Source of the DNA: an uncultured Planococcus sp. | Lineage (GTDB): Bacteria > Bacillota > Bacilli > Bacillales_A > Planococcaceae | Assembly (NCBI GenBank): GCA_947502505.1 | Contig: CANNAE010000001.1 | Location: 549,265-613,264, forward strand | Length of the DNA: 64,000 bases | Reading direction: 5' to 3' | Part shown: one piece after another, positions 26,183 through 36,487 of the stretch | Layout: every line of letters begins with the position of its first letter | How positions within the stretch are numbered: the first letter of the stretch is position 1 | Notes under the pieces: generated by a model | Seen by the model: the letters and a program-made list of their open reading frames with translations, nothing else | Database searches by the model: none | Told to the model about the DNA's origin: nothing | Position numbers and translations under genes: made by a program

Positions 26183-26968
26183 GTGGAAGAGATATTCCAG
26201 CATTTCAGAAAAGATGAACAACAATTTATAGAGCAGGCCACAGACTGGCTACAGGATGTGGAAGATATGTATGCACCCAAATTGACGGATTTCCTGGATC
26301 CGCGCCAGCGCTTTATCGTGCAATCGCTCATCGGCTCGCGCGATGTGAAAATGGCGGCGTCCGGCTTGTTCAACCAAGCGGAGCGGGAGCGGGTCTTGTT
26401 GCACCCGGCGTATTATGTCCCGGAGGAAAGTGATTTCCAAGTGACCATGTTCGAGTTGCGCTATCCCGTTAAATTCGTCACCTTGAAGCATCCGGATATT
26501 CTCGGTGCGCTCATGTCGCTTGGCTTGGAGCGGGGAAAATTCGGGGACATCCGGATCGGCGACGGCACCGTGCAGCTCGCGGTGATGTCGGAAGTCGCCC
26601 CGTATTTGCGCGCCAATTTCCTGAGCGCCGGGAAAGTGAAAGTCCAGCTTGAAGAAGTGGGCGATGCCGCCGACTATCTACCGGTCATTGAGGAATGGTC
26701 TGAAGAAGCGCATACGGTCAGTTCACTGCGCCTCGATACGGTCGTGAGCTCCGTCTATAAAATTTCCCGCCAAAAAGCCGCCGCATTAATAGGCGGCGGG
26801 AAAGTGAAAGTCAATTGGACCGTGCAAGAGCATGTATCGTTTGAGTTGCACGAATCCGACTTGATTTCAGCGAGAGGGCTTGGCCGCGTGCAAATTATCG
26901 CCATCGAAGGGCGGACCAAGAAGGATAAGATTCGCCTGCAGGTCGGCAAATTGGAATTGAAAAAATAA
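26183..26968 (+). CDS. ylmH: YlmH, S4-domain RNA-binding protein
   Basis: A 261-residue cytoplasmic protein. The N-terminal two thirds follow the YlmH family (FLDPRQRFIVQSLIGSRDVKMAASG). A C-terminal S4 RNA-binding domain (about 185-245) contains RLDTVVSSVYKISRQKAAALIGGGKVKVNW. Homologues bind stalled 50S subunits carrying peptidyl-tRNA. The start is GTG at 26183, eight bases after GGAGGGG. It sits between ylmG and divIVA as in other Bacillales. Confidence 0.94.
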   Translation: MEEIFQHFRKDEQQFIEQATDWLQDVEDMYAPKLTDFLDPRQRFIVQSLIGSRDVKMAASGLFNQAERERVLLHPAYYVPEESDFQVTMFELRYPVKFVTLKHPDILGALMSLGLERGKFGDIRIGDGTVQLAVMSEVAPYLRANFLSAGKVKVQLEEVGDAADYLPVIEEWSEEAHTVSSLRLDTVVSSVYKISRQKAAALIGGGKVKVNWTVQEHVSFELHESDLISARGLGRVQIIAIEGRTKKDKIRLQVGKLELKK

Positions 26969-26994
26969 AACACTCCCGAATGTGGTGAATATTA

Positions 26995-27023
26995 CTGAAA
27001 TTTCTCGCCATGACAGGTATAAT
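26995..27023 (+). promoter_or_regulatory. Probable divIVA promoter
   Basis: CTGAAA (26995-27000), 17-base spacer, perfect TATAAT (27018-27023). Confidence 0.6.
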
Positions 27024-27057
27024 GAGTGTAACCATGCAGAGAGTAAGGAGAGATACG

Positions 27058-27585
27058 ATGCCTTTATCACCATTAGATATACATAATAAAGAGTTCAGCC
27101 GCGCGTTCCGCGGTTATCAAGAAGATGAGGTTAATGAGTTCCTCGAACAGATCATGAAAGATTACGAAAAAGTCATCAAAGAACGGACTGAAATGGAAGA
27201 GCGCATGAAGTCGACAGATGAGCGCATGGGCCATTTCACGAACTTGGAGACGACTTTGCAAAAATCCATCTTTGTCGCGCAGGAAGCGTCAGAAGAAGTT
27301 CGCCGCAATGCACAAAAAGAAGCGGATCTGATCGTCCAGGAAGCAGAGAAAAATGCAGACCGCATCGTCAATGAATCGCTTGCGAAAGCACGCCGCATCG
27401 CGACCGAAATCGAAGAGTTGAAAAAACAGTCGAAGATTTTCCGCAACCGTTTCAAAATGCTGGTGGAAGCGCAGCTGGATTTGATCGAAACGGAAGACTG
27501 GAATACCTTGCTTGAATACGATCTGGATACGGAAAATATTGACCAGCTCGAAAAGAACGAATCAGGAAGCGCGGCGAAGGAATAA
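27058..27585 (+). CDS. divIVA: Cell division/polarity protein DivIVA
   Basis: A 175-residue coiled-coil protein that binds curved membrane at septa and poles. The N-terminal lipid-binding domain reads MPLSPLDIHNKEFSRAFRGYQEDEVNEFLEQI-like, and a long charged coiled coil (about 30-150) follows. The start is ATG 27058 after AAGGAGAG. A longer frame from 27010 would include the promoter TATAAT and is rejected. It has its own promoter and lies upstream of the ileS T-box. Confidence 0.96.
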   Translation: MPLSPLDIHNKEFSRAFRGYQEDEVNEFLEQIMKDYEKVIKERTEMEERMKSTDERMGHFTNLETTLQKSIFVAQEASEEVRRNAQKEADLIVQEAEKNADRIVNESLAKARRIATEIEELKKQSKIFRNRFKMLVEAQLDLIETEDWNTLLEYDLDTENIDQLEKNESGSAAKE

Positions 27586-27593
27586 GCCCGCTC

Positions 27594-27622
27594 TTGACGG
27601 AGGCCTATTCTGCTTCTATAAT
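27594..27622 (+). promoter_or_regulatory. Promoter of the ileS T-box transcript
   Basis: TTGACG (27594-27599), 17 bases, perfect TATAAT (27617-27622). It starts within ten bases of the divIVA stop codon. Confidence 0.82.
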
Positions 27623-27628
27623 TACGAC

Positions 27629-27862
27629 ATACTTATAAACGCATTGATGGAGACAGTACAAAACGGAAATCCGATCGAGCGAGCCGGGGGCGGTGGAAGC
27701 CTGGCGCGGGGCCGTTTTGGAAAATCACTCCTGAGCTGGACCGGTGAACGCAAGTAACCGGGCCCGTTTCCGCCACGTTACGGTGTTGAGTTGGCAGCTT
27801 ATAGCTGCAACAAGGGTGGTACCGCGAGCTTCTCGTCCCTTTCCAGGGATGGGGGCTTTTTA
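27629..27862 (+). promoter_or_regulatory. T-box riboswitch for isoleucyl-tRNA controlling ileS
   Basis: The T-box core AAGGGTGGTACCGCG (27812-27826) is a perfect match. It is followed by a G+C-rich terminator hairpin around CGTCCCT/AGGGATG ending in TTTTT at 27857-27861. Uncharged tRNA(Ile) should stabilise the antiterminator. The base after UGG is U, which pairs with discriminator A of tRNA(Ile). Stem I is recognisable by GGAGACAGTA near 27649, and ATC at 27724-27726 is the likely specifier codon. Together with the promoter this fills the whole 301-base gap before ileS. Confidence 0.93.
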
Positions 27863-27886
27863 TTATGCTTACAGGAGGAATGGAAA

Positions 27887-30649
27887 ATGGATTACAAAGA
27901 TACGTTATTGATGCCGAAAACCGAGTTTCCGATGCGCGGCAATTTGCCGAACCGGGAACCTGAAATGCAAAAGAAATGGGAAGAAATGGACATCTATAAA
28001 AAAGTCCAGGACCGCACAAAAGGCCGCCCATTCTTCGTACTTCACGACGGGCCGCCATATGCGAACGGCGACCTGCACATGGGCCATGCGTTGAACAAAG
28101 TATTGAAAGACATGATCGTCCGTTCACGCAGCATGATGGGCTTCCATGCTCCATACGTTCCGGGCTGGGATACGCACGGTTTGCCGATCGAACAGGCATT
28201 GACCAATAAAGGCGTTAACCGCAAAGAATTGTCTTTGGCGGAATTCCGCAAGCTCTGCGAAGAGTACGCGTATGAACAAATCGACAGCCAGCGCTCGCAA
28301 TTCAAGCGGATCGGCGTGCGCGGCGATTGGGAAAACCCATACGTCACCTTGAAGCCTTCTTATGAAGCGCGCCAAATCGAAGTATTCGGCAAAATGGCGA
28401 ATAAAGGCTATATCTACAAAGGCTTGAAGCCGGTCTACTGGTCCCCATCGAGCGAATCCTCGCTTGCTGAAGCGGAGATCGAATATCATGACAAAAAATC
28501 ACCGTCGATTTATGTATCATTCCCGGTAACAGACGGAAAAGGCGTATTGGATGAAGGCGTCAAGCTGGTCATCTGGACAACGACGCCTTGGACCATCCCG
28601 GCCAACCTCGGAATCTCCGTCCATGCCGATTTGGATTACGTGGAAGTCGCGCATGGCGATTCGAAATTCGTCGTTGCGAAAGATTTACTAGAAGAAGTGG
28701 CAAAAGAGCTGGAATGGACAGATTACGAAGTCGTCCGTACCGTTAAAGGCCAGGAACTGGAGCATATCCAGGCGAAACACCCATTGTATGAGCGTACTTC
28801 ACTCGTCATGCTTGGCGACCATGTTACAACCGATTCTGGTACAGGCTGCGTCCATACCGCTCCTGGACACGGGGAAGATGACTTCTTGATCGGCAAAAAA
28901 TATGGTTTGGATGTATTGTGTCCAGTCGATGAGCGCGGCGTCATGACAGAGGAAGCGCCAGGGTTTGCCGGCGAGTTCTATGACAAAGCGAATAAATCGA
29001 TCACTGAAGCACTCGATGAAGCAGGCGCACTCGAAGCCTTGTCGTTCATCACGCATTCTTATCCACACGACTGGCGCACGAAAAAGCCGGTCATCTACCG
29101 CGCAACGGCGCAATGGTTCGTATCGATTGATGCCTTCCGCGACCAGATCCTAAAAGCGATCGACGAAACGGAATTCACGCCGGCATGGGGCGAAACACGC
29201 CTGTACAATATGCTGCGCGACCGCGGAGACTGGAACATTTCCCGCCAGCGCGTGTGGGGCGTCCCGATTCCTGTATTCTATGCAGAAAATGGCGACCCGG
29301 TCATCACGGAAGAAACGATTGCGCATATCGCTGACCTGTTCCGTGAACACGGATCGAACATTTGGTTCGAGCGCACGGCAGCGGAACTATTGCCGGAAGG
29401 CTTTACGCATCCGAGCAGCCCAAATGGCATCTTCACGAAAGAAATGGACATCATGGACGTATGGTTCGATTCCGGTTCTTCGCATCAGGCAGTGCTCGAT
29501 GAGCGTGAAGACCTGCAATACCCGGCTGACCTGTATCTTGAAGGCTCTGACCAATACCGCGGCTGGTTCAACTCTTCGCTTACGACAAGCGTCGCTATCA
29601 ACGGCATCGCCCCGTATAAAGGCGTCTTGAGCCACGGCTTTACATTGGATGCCAACGGCCGCAAAATGAGCAAATCGCTCGGCAATACCATCGTGCCAGC
29701 GAAAGTCATGAACCAAATGGGTGCGGACATCCTGCGCCTATGGGTTTCTTCTGTGGACTACACAGCGGATGTGCGCGTATCGGATGATAACTTCAAGCAA
29801 GTATCCGAAGTGTACCGCAAGATCCGCAATACACTGAAGTTCCTTCACGGCAACTTGGCTGATTTTGATGAGTCCACAAACCGCGTGGCATTTGAAGACA
29901 TGCGCGAGATGGACCAGTACATGGTCATGAAATTGAACAAACTGATCGAAACAGCCACAAAAGGCTATCAAAACTATGAATTCGCCTCTGTCTATTTGGC
30001 ATTGAACAGCTATTGCGCGAATGATCTCAGCTCGTTCTACTTGGATGTCGCAAAAGATGTCGTCTATATCGAACGCGCCGACCATCCACATCGCCGTGCA
30101 ATGCAGACGGTCATGTACGATAGCTTGATGGCGCTTGTGAAGCTTGCTTCGCCAATCATCCCGCATACGGCAGACGAAATGTGGTCGTACCTAGAATCCG
30201 CTTCCGAAGAAAGCGTCCAGCTCACGGACTTCCCAGAAGCTGAAGAGCGTCCTGAGTTCAAGGACTTGGAAGAGAAATGGAGCCGTTTCATGGACGTCCG
30301 CGACGATGTCTTGAAAGCTTTGGAAGAAGCGCGTGCGGCGAAAACGATCGGGAAATCGCTGGAAGCGAAAGTAACGGTCTATGCAAATGATGAACTGGCA
30401 AACTTATTGCCAGCAATCGATTCGAATCTGGCGCAATTGTTCATCGTCTCCGAATATGAATTCGGCGGTGCGAAAGAGCAAGCACCGGAAAATGTCCTAA
30501 CGCTCGATGAAGTATCGGTCGTTGTCGAAAAAGCGCAAGGCGAGAAATGCGGCCGCTGCTGGACGATTTCCAAGCATGTTGGCGAATCGGAAGCACATCC
30601 TGAACTGTGCCCGCGCTGTGCCGAAGTGGTTGAAATCGAATACGCTTGA
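27887..30649 (+). CDS. ileS: Isoleucyl-tRNA synthetase
   Basis: A 920-residue class I aminoacyl-tRNA synthetase. The HIGH-type signature reads HMGH at residues 64-67 and KMSKS is at 593-597. Between them lies the CP1 editing domain that removes misactivated valine ([29 protein letters not shown]). A C-terminal zinc finger CGRCW...CPRC ends the protein, as in the Bacillus type. The start is ATG 27887 after AGGAGGAA; an in-frame extension to 27791 overlaps the T-box. Expression should respond to isoleucyl-tRNA charging. Confidence 0.98.
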   Translation: MDYKDTLLMPKTEFPMRGNLPNREPEMQKKWEEMDIYKKVQDRTKGRPFFVLHDGPPYANGDLHMGHALNKVLKDMIVRSRSMMGFHAPYVPGWDTHGLPIEQALTNKGVNRKELSLAEFRKLCEEYAYEQIDSQRSQFKRIGVRGDWENPYVTLKPSYEARQIEVFGKMANKGYIYKGLKPVYWSPSSESSLAEAEIEYHDKKSPSIYVSFPVTDGKGVLDEGVKLVIWTTTPWTIPANLGISVHADLDYVEVAHGDSKFVVAKDLLEEVAKELEWTDYEVVRTVKGQELEHIQAKHPLYERTSLVMLGDHVTTDSGTGCVHTAPGHGEDDFLIGKKYGLDVLCPVDERGVMTEEAPGFAGEFYDKANKSITEALDEAGALEALSFITHSYPHDWRTKKPVIYRATAQWFVSIDAFRDQILKAIDETEFTPAWGETRLYNMLRDRGDWNISRQRVWGVPIPVFYAENGDPVITEETIAHIADLFREHGSNIWFERTAAELLPEGFTHPSSPNGIFTKEMDIMDVWFDSGSSHQAVLDEREDLQYPADLYLEGSDQYRGWFNSSLTTSVAINGIAPYKGVLSHGFTLDANGRKMSKSLGNTIVPAKVMNQMGADILRLWVSSVDYTADVRVSDDNFKQVSEVYRKIRNTLKFLHGNLADFDESTNRVAFEDMREMDQYMVMKLNKLIETATKGYQNYEFASVYLALNSYCANDLSSFYLDVAKDVVYIERADHPHRRAMQTVMYDSLMALVKLASPIIPHTADEMWSYLESASEESVQLTDFPEAEERPEFKDLEEKWSRFMDVRDDVLKALEEARAAKTIGKSLEAKVTVYANDELANLLPAIDSNLAQLFIVSEYEFGGAKEQAPENVLTLDEVSVVVEKAQGEKCGRCWTISKHVGESEAHPELCPRCAEVVEIEYA

Positions 30650-30657
30650 GTTTGAAC

Positions 30658-30694
30658 GGTCCGAAAGCCGGTTATCCGGTTTTCGGACTTTTTT
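30658..30694 (+). terminator. Strong terminator after ileS
   Basis: A 13-bp stem with one wobble pair (GTCCGAAAGCCGG against CCGGTTTTCGGAC) and a 4-base loop, followed by a T run. Confidence 0.92.
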
Positions 30695-30712
30695 CTTTTT
30701 TTGCCCGCTCTG

Positions 30713-30721
30713 TGTTAAAAT
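30713..30721 (+). promoter_or_regulatory. Possible extended -10 promoter of lspA
   Basis: TGTTAAAAT fits an extended -10 element (TGn plus TAAAAT); no convincing -35. It lies between the ileS terminator and lspA. Confidence 0.4.
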
Positions 30722-30753
30722 GAATAGACTGATGAATGACGGAGGAAATACAA

Positions 30754-31227
30754 GTGATTTATTATGGGATTGCGCTACTTATTATCGCGTTGGATCAATG
30801 GACCAAATGGCTGGTCGTCAAAAATATGGAGCTCGGTGAACGGATTCCGGTACTCGAACCGTATCTCGGCTGGCTGTCACACCGGAATCGCGGAGCGGCC
30901 TGGGGGATGCTGGAAGGGCAGATGTGGCTGTTCGCCCTCATCACTATCGTGGTTATCGCAGCGATTCTCTATTATTTCCACAAGCACGCAAATGGACAGC
31001 CGCTGTTTCAGTTGGCGCTGATGGTGCTATTGGGAGGCGCAATCGGTAATTTCATCGACCGCATGTACCGCGGCGAAGTCGTCGATTTTGTCGATGTGCT
31101 GATTCCAGTAATCAATTATGATTTTCCGATCTTCAACGTGGCGGATGCCGCATTGACCATTGGTGTCATCTTAATGGTCATTTACGTGATCATGGATGAA
31201 AAACAACAAAAGAAAAAGGTGTCTTAA
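30754..31227 (+). CDS. lspA: Lipoprotein signal peptidase LspA
   Basis: A 157-residue membrane aspartyl protease (family A8) with four TM helices that removes the signal peptide from prolipoproteins. The catalytic aspartates lie in GNFIDRMYRGEVVDF and NVADAALTIG. The N-terminus MIYYGIALLIIALDQ matches B. subtilis LspA, so the start is the GTG at 30754, six bases after GGAGGAA. An ATG at 30736 is upstream of that ribosome site and is rejected. Its stop overlaps ylyB by one base (TAATG). Confidence 0.95.
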   Translation: MIYYGIALLIIALDQWTKWLVVKNMELGERIPVLEPYLGWLSHRNRGAAWGMLEGQMWLFALITIVVIAAILYYFHKHANGQPLFQLALMVLLGGAIGNFIDRMYRGEVVDFVDVLIPVINYDFPIFNVADAALTIGVILMVIYVIMDEKQQKKKVS

Positions 31228-32129
31228 TGGAAGAACTGACGATACACATTACAGAAGAACAAAAAGGCGAACGAATCGATAAAGTGATTTCTGCTGTCGA
31301 TGAGGAATGGTCGCGTTCGCAGATCAGCAATTGGGTCAAGGATGGCCATATCAAAGTGAACGGCGCGACGGTCAAGCCGAATTACAAAGTGCGCCTCGAA
31401 GATGAAATCCTCATCACGCCGCCTTTATTGGAAGAATTGGATGCCGAACCGGAAAACCTGGACCTCGACATCATTTTTGAAGATGAAGACGTGCTTGTCG
31501 TCAACAAACCGAAAGGCATGGTCGTCCACCCGGCCCCAGGACATGCCAATGGCACACTGGTCAACGGCTTGATGTATCATTGCACCGATTTGTCGGGCAT
31601 TAACGGCATCGTGCGCCCGGGGATCGTCCACCGTATCGATAAGGATACGTCTGGCTTGTTGATGGTAGCGAAAAACGACCTTGCCCATGCTTCATTGGTG
31701 GATCAATTGGTCGAAAAATCCGTGACGCGCAAGTATATAGCACTTGTCCATGGGCATATCGCCCACGATAAAGGCACAGTCGATGCACCGATCGCAAGAG
31801 ACCCGAAAGAGCGCCAAAAAATGGCTGTCGTCGATAAAGGCAAGCATGCCGTGACGCATTTCACCGTACTTGAGCGTTTCGGCGATTTCACATTAGTGGA
31901 ATGCCGTCTTGAAACGGGCCGCACGCACCAGATCCGTGTGCATATGCGCTATATCGGCTTCCCGCTTGCGGGCGACCCGAAATATGGCCCAAGAAAAACG
32001 ATGGACATCGGCGGCCAGGCCTTGCATGCGGCCGTGATCGGCTTTATCCACCCGCGGACGAAGGAATACCTGGAATTCTCCGCGCCTTTGCCGGCTGAAT
32101 TCGAGGAACTGCTCGAGACTCTCCGCTAA
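31227..32129 (+). CDS. ylyB: RluD-family rRNA pseudouridine synthase YlyB
   Basis: A 300-residue RluA/RluD-type pseudouridine synthase. The N-terminal S4 domain (about 14-70, GERIDKVISAVDEEWSRSQISNWVKDG) is followed by the catalytic domain. Its signature is VHRIDKDTSGLLMVAKN, holding the catalytic Asp near residue 137. ECRLETGRTHQIRVH lies near residues 230-245. It modifies large-subunit rRNA. It is co-translated with lspA, the usual Bacillales arrangement, and ends just before the pyrimidine operon promoter. Confidence 0.94.
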   Translation: MEELTIHITEEQKGERIDKVISAVDEEWSRSQISNWVKDGHIKVNGATVKPNYKVRLEDEILITPPLLEELDAEPENLDLDIIFEDEDVLVVNKPKGMVVHPAPGHANGTLVNGLMYHCTDLSGINGIVRPGIVHRIDKDTSGLLMVAKNDLAHASLVDQLVEKSVTRKYIALVHGHIAHDKGTVDAPIARDPKERQKMAVVDKGKHAVTHFTVLERFGDFTLVECRLETGRTHQIRVHMRYIGFPLAGDPKYGPRKTMDIGGQALHAAVIGFIHPRTKEYLEFSAPLPAEFEELLETLR

Positions 32130-32135
32130 GGGGGG

Positions 32136-32165
32136 TTGACAAATGAAATGGCTGTTCTTTATACT
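32136..32165 (+). promoter_or_regulatory. Promoter of the pyr operon
   Basis: Perfect TTGACA (32136-32141), 18-base spacer, TATACT (32160-32165). Confidence 0.82.
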
Positions 32166-32191
32166 TAGACCAGTCAACTGAATACGCATCA

Positions 32192-32888
<697 letters not shown>

Positions 32889-32918
32889 GAATTACTTTAG
32901 AGACAGGGGAGAAACAGC

Positions 32919-34208
32919 TTGAGCAATGCCATTCTAGACATACACGATAAACCAAAAACGGGGCAATGGATTTCCCTTAGCCTGCAGCACATGTTCGCCA
33001 TGTTCGGCGCAACGATCCTGGTGCCGCAACTAGTTGGCTTGAGCCCCGCGATCGCGCTATTGACGAGCGGCATCGCCACTATCATCTTCGTCCTCATCAC
33101 GCAGTTCAAGGTGCCGGCATATCTCGGGTCGTCATTCGCCTTTATCGTCCCGATACAGATCGCAACAGAAACAGGCGGCATCGGTTCGGCGATGATCGGC
33201 GCGATGTTCGTCTCGCTGGTCTATGCGATCGTCTCGCTGGTCATCTGGAAAACGGGCTATAAATGGCTGATGAAATTGCTGCCGCCTATCGTGGTCGGCC
33301 CAGTCATCATTGTCATCGGCCTGGCGCTGTCCGGGACAGCAGTCGATATGGCGATGAATATCCCAACAGCTGACGGCGGCTCTGAATACAGCCTGCTGCA
33401 TTTTTCAGCGGCATTGGTGACACTCGCGACCGCCATCATCTGCAATATTTACTTCAAGAACATCATCTCACTCATGCCAATCTTGATCGGCATCATCGCG
33501 GGCTACGCCTACTCGGCACTGATCGGCATCATCGATTTTGCACCCGTGGCTGCGGCCAATTGGTTCCAGGTTCCGGAATTTCTCATACCGGGAATCGATT
33601 ACTCGTTCCAAGTGACGCCGACACTGCTGTTCGTCATGGTCCCGATCGCCATCGTTACGATTTCTGAGCACATCGGACATCAGCTTGTCCTCGGCAAGAT
33701 CGTCGACCGCAATTACATAAAAGACCCGGGCCTCCACCGCTCGATTTTAGGGGACGGCATTGGAACGTTCATTTCCTCGCTAGTCGGGGGGCCGCCGAAA
33801 ACGACTTACGGCGAGAACATCGGCGTACTCGCCATCACAAAAGTGTTCAGCGTCTATGTCATTCTCGGCGCGGCCGTCTTTGCCATCTTGTTCTCGTTTT
33901 TCGGAAAGCTGATGGCAGTGATCGATACCATCCCGACCGCAGTGCTTGGAGGCATCTCGATCCTGCTGTTCGGCATCATCGCCTCATCTGGCCTGCGCAT
34001 GCTCGTTGATAACGGCATCGATTTCGGCAACAACCGCAACTTGGTCATCTCGTCGGTCATCCTGGTCATCGGGATCGGCGGCGCGAAACTGGAGTTCAGC
34101 GAATCGTTTGCGATTGAAGGCATGGCGCTTGCCGCCATCGTCGGGGTGATCTTGAACTTGATCTTGCCAGGGCTTGATAAACAGGAACTGGATGATGGAA
34201 CTGAATAA
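32919..34208 (+). CDS. pyrP: Uracil permease PyrP
   Basis: A 429-residue NCS2-family uracil:proton symporter with 12-14 hydrophobic segments. Family motifs are visible: QHMFAMFGATILVPQL (near 22-37), YLGSSFAFI, SEHIGHQLVLGKI and GGPPKTTYGENIGVLAITKV. The start is TTG at 32919 after GGGGAG. The 30-base gap after pyrR has no room for an attenuator, so pyrR and pyrP are controlled together; the second attenuator comes after pyrP. Confidence 0.95.
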   Translation: MSNAILDIHDKPKTGQWISLSLQHMFAMFGATILVPQLVGLSPAIALLTSGIATIIFVLITQFKVPAYLGSSFAFIVPIQIATETGGIGSAMIGAMFVSLVYAIVSLVIWKTGYKWLMKLLPPIVVGPVIIVIGLALSGTAVDMAMNIPTADGGSEYSLLHFSAALVTLATAIICNIYFKNIISLMPILIGIIAGYAYSALIGIIDFAPVAAANWFQVPEFLIPGIDYSFQVTPTLLFVMVPIAIVTISEHIGHQLVLGKIVDRNYIKDPGLHRSILGDGIGTFISSLVGGPPKTTYGENIGVLAITKVFSVYVILGAAVFAILFSFFGKLMAVIDTIPTAVLGGISILLFGIIASSGLRMLVDNGIDFGNNRNLVISSVILVIGIGGAKLEFSESFAIEGMALAAIVGVILNLILPGLDKQELDDGTE

Positions 34209-34213
34209 ACTTA

Positions 34214-34313
34214 CCTTTTAATGAATGTCCAGAGAGGCATGGAAAGGGTTATGGATAGGGGGCGTCTACCCTTATTTCCTTACACCTTCCTGCCCCTGGG
34301 AAGGTGTTTTTTT
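34214..34313 (+). promoter_or_regulatory. Second PyrR-dependent attenuator, between pyrP and pyrB
   Basis: The PyrR hairpin (34214-34247) has stems CCTTT/AAAGG and ATG/CAT around the same loop TCCAGAGAGG. The terminator (34282-34313) has a perfect 9-bp stem ACACCTTCC/GGAAGGTGT and seven T. It gives the biosynthetic genes a second round of control by UMP. Confidence 0.9.
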
Positions 34314-34332
34314 GTACAGCTAACGAAAGGGC

Positions 34333-35211
34333 GTGAGCGAATTGCCGAATCTGTTAACGATGGACAATCTTGAAAACGACAAAATCATGAACTTGCTGAA
34401 GCGTGCAGAGCAGTTTGAAAAGGGCGAAAAGGCCACACTCAACGGGGCGGTCGTCAATTTATTCTTCGAACCGAGCACACGGACGAAAATGAGCTTTGAA
34501 ATGGCTGAACACCGGCTTGGGCTATCCGTCCTGCCATTCGAGACGGCCTTTTCCAGCATATTAAAAGGCGAAACCTTGTACGACACGGTGAAAACGATGG
34601 AAGCGATCGGCGTCAAAGCGGTCATCATCCGCCATGAGGAAGAAGCGTATTATGAGCAGCTCAGTGGCTGTAAACTCGCTGTCATTAACGGAGGCGACGG
34701 TTCCGGACAGCATCCGACGCAGTCGCTGCTCGATTTGTATACCATCCACCAGGAATTCGGGCGCATCGAGGGCATCCACGTGACGATTGTCGGCGACATC
34801 GCCCATAGCCGTGTCGCCAAATCGAATGCAGCCGCACTGAAACAGCTCGGCGCGAAAGTCAGCTTCGTATGCCCTGAAGAATGGAGCGGCGATTACGACA
34901 CGACCGATGAGCTGGATGCCTTGATCGGCGAAACCGATGTGGTCATGATGCTCCGCGTACAGCACGAACGCCACGCCGTATCGGCATTATTCTCCAAAGA
35001 ACGCTACCATGAAGAATTTGGCTTAACTGAAGCGCGCGAGCGGAAAATGAAAACAGGCGCCATCATCATGCATCCGGCGCCGATTAACCGGGGCGTGGAG
35101 ATTGCAGATTCACTGGTTGAATGCCAGCGCTCGAGGATTTTCAAGCAAATGGAAAACGGCGTCTTCGTCCGGATGGCAGTACTCGAATATGCAATGAAAG
35201 GGAGAGTGTAA
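34333..35211 (+). CDS. pyrB: Aspartate carbamoyltransferase catalytic chain
   Basis: A 292-residue enzyme that condenses carbamoyl phosphate with aspartate. The carbamoyl phosphate site [13 protein letters not shown] is near residues 46-58. [16 protein letters not shown] lies near 119-134. No pyrI regulatory chain is present, as is normal in Bacillales, where control is through PyrR. The start is GTG at 34333 with AAAGGGC upstream. pyrC starts one base after its stop codon. Confidence 0.97.
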   Translation: MSELPNLLTMDNLENDKIMNLLKRAEQFEKGEKATLNGAVVNLFFEPSTRTKMSFEMAEHRLGLSVLPFETAFSSILKGETLYDTVKTMEAIGVKAVIIRHEEEAYYEQLSGCKLAVINGGDGSGQHPTQSLLDLYTIHQEFGRIEGIHVTIVGDIAHSRVAKSNAAALKQLGAKVSFVCPEEWSGDYDTTDELDALIGETDVVMMLRVQHERHAVSALFSKERYHEEFGLTEARERKMKTGAIIMHPAPINRGVEIADSLVECQRSRIFKQMENGVFVRMAVLEYAMKGRV

Positions 35212-35212
35212 A

Positions 35213-36487
35213 ATGGGATTATTCATTAAGAACGTCAAGGTTTTGAACGGGGAACAATTGGAGGATACGAATATTCGCATCCAGGATGGCCGCATCGAGG
35301 AAGTCGGTGCACATTTGAAGCCTCAAGAAGAAACAGAAATCGACGGCAAAGGCCGAATGATCGCACCAGGATTTGTGGACGTCCATGTCCATCTGCGTGA
35401 ACCGGGGGGAGAGAAAAAGGAAACCATCGAAAGCGGTACGAAATCAGCGGCTCGCGGAGGCTATACGACCATCTGCGCCATGCCGAATACACGGCCGGTC
35501 CCCGACACGAAAGAAAATCTCGATCACGTCAACGGCTTGATCGAAAAAAATGCGCTCATCCGGGTTTTGCCGTATGCATCCATCACGATCCGCGAAGCGG
35601 GCAAAGAACGTACCAATCTAAAAGAACTGAAACAACACGGGGCGTTCGCGTTCACGGACGACGGCGTCGGCATCCAGGAAGCAGGAATGATGCTTGAGAC
35701 GATGAAAGAAGCGGCAGGGCTCGATATGGCTGTCGTCGCACATTGCGAAGACAATAGCCTGATCTACGGAGGCGTCATGCATGACGGGAAAAGAAGCCGT
35801 GAGCTTGGGCTTCCGGGCATTCCCTCAGTTGCGGAATCGGTGCATATCGCACGCGACATCCTGCTCGCTGAAGCGGCCGGTGCACATTACCATGTCTGCC
35901 ACGTCAGCACAAAAGAATCGGTGCGCGTCATCCGCGACGCAAAACGGGCAGGTGTCCGCGTAACGGCGGAAGTGACGCCCCACCATCTATTATTGATGGA
36001 AGACGATATTCCGGGAGACGATGCGAATTACAAAATGAACCCGCCGCTTCGTGCACGGGAAGATTATGAAGCACTTCACGCAGGGCTGCTCGACGGCACA
36101 CTTGATTTCATTGCGACGGACCACGCCCCGCATGCAGCGGACGAAAAAGCGAACGGCATGGAAAAAGCACCGTTTGGCATCGTTGGATTCGAAACGGCAT
36201 TCCCGCTTCTTTACACGGAATTCGTCCAAAGCGGCAAATGGACACTCGGGCAGTTGATCGGCTGGCTGACGAAAAAGCCGGCGGATGTGTTCGGCCTGCC
36301 TTACGGGACGATCGAGGCAGGGCAAGCAGCCGATTTGGTATTGCTCGACTTGGACAAACAACAGGAAATCCGCACGGAAGATTTCCTTTCCAAAGGAACG
36401 AATACGCCATTTGGCGGACAAACTTGCACCGGCTGGCCAGTCATGACCATTTTCGGCGGTGACATCGTATGGCAGGAGGAAAACTGA
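35213..36487 (+). CDS. pyrC: Dihydroorotase
   Basis: A 424-residue type I dihydroorotase that cyclises carbamoyl aspartate. Zinc ligands appear in [10 protein letters not shown] (residues 56-65) and [10 protein letters not shown] (near 225-234), and [12 protein letters not shown] contains the catalytic Asp. The substrate-binding segment reads [10 protein letters not shown]. It ends TGATG with carA, a one-base overlap. Confidence 0.97.
   Translation: MGLFIKNVKVLNGEQLEDTNIRIQDGRIEEVGAHLKPQEETEIDGKGRMIAPGFVDVHVHLREPGGEKKETIESGTKSAARGGYTTICAMPNTRPVPDTKENLDHVNGLIEKNALIRVLPYASITIREAGKERTNLKELKQHGAFAFTDDGVGIQEAGMMLETMKEAAGLDMAVVAHCEDNSLIYGGVMHDGKRSRELGLPGIPSVAESVHIARDILLAEAAGAHYHVCHVSTKESVRVIRDAKRAGVRVTAEVTPHHLLLMEDDIPGDDANYKMNPPLRAREDYEALHAGLLDGTLDFIATDHAPHAADEKANGMEKAPFGIVGFETAFPLLYTEFVQSGKWTLGQLIGWLTKKPADVFGLPYGTIEAGQAADLVLLDLDKQQEIRTEDFLSKGTNTPFGGQTCTGWPVMTIFGGDIVWQEEN

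Noticed and set aside
27791-27886. N-terminal extension of ileS
   Set aside because: It translates the T-box and terminator. The ATG at 27887 matches the family start and has AGGAGGAA.
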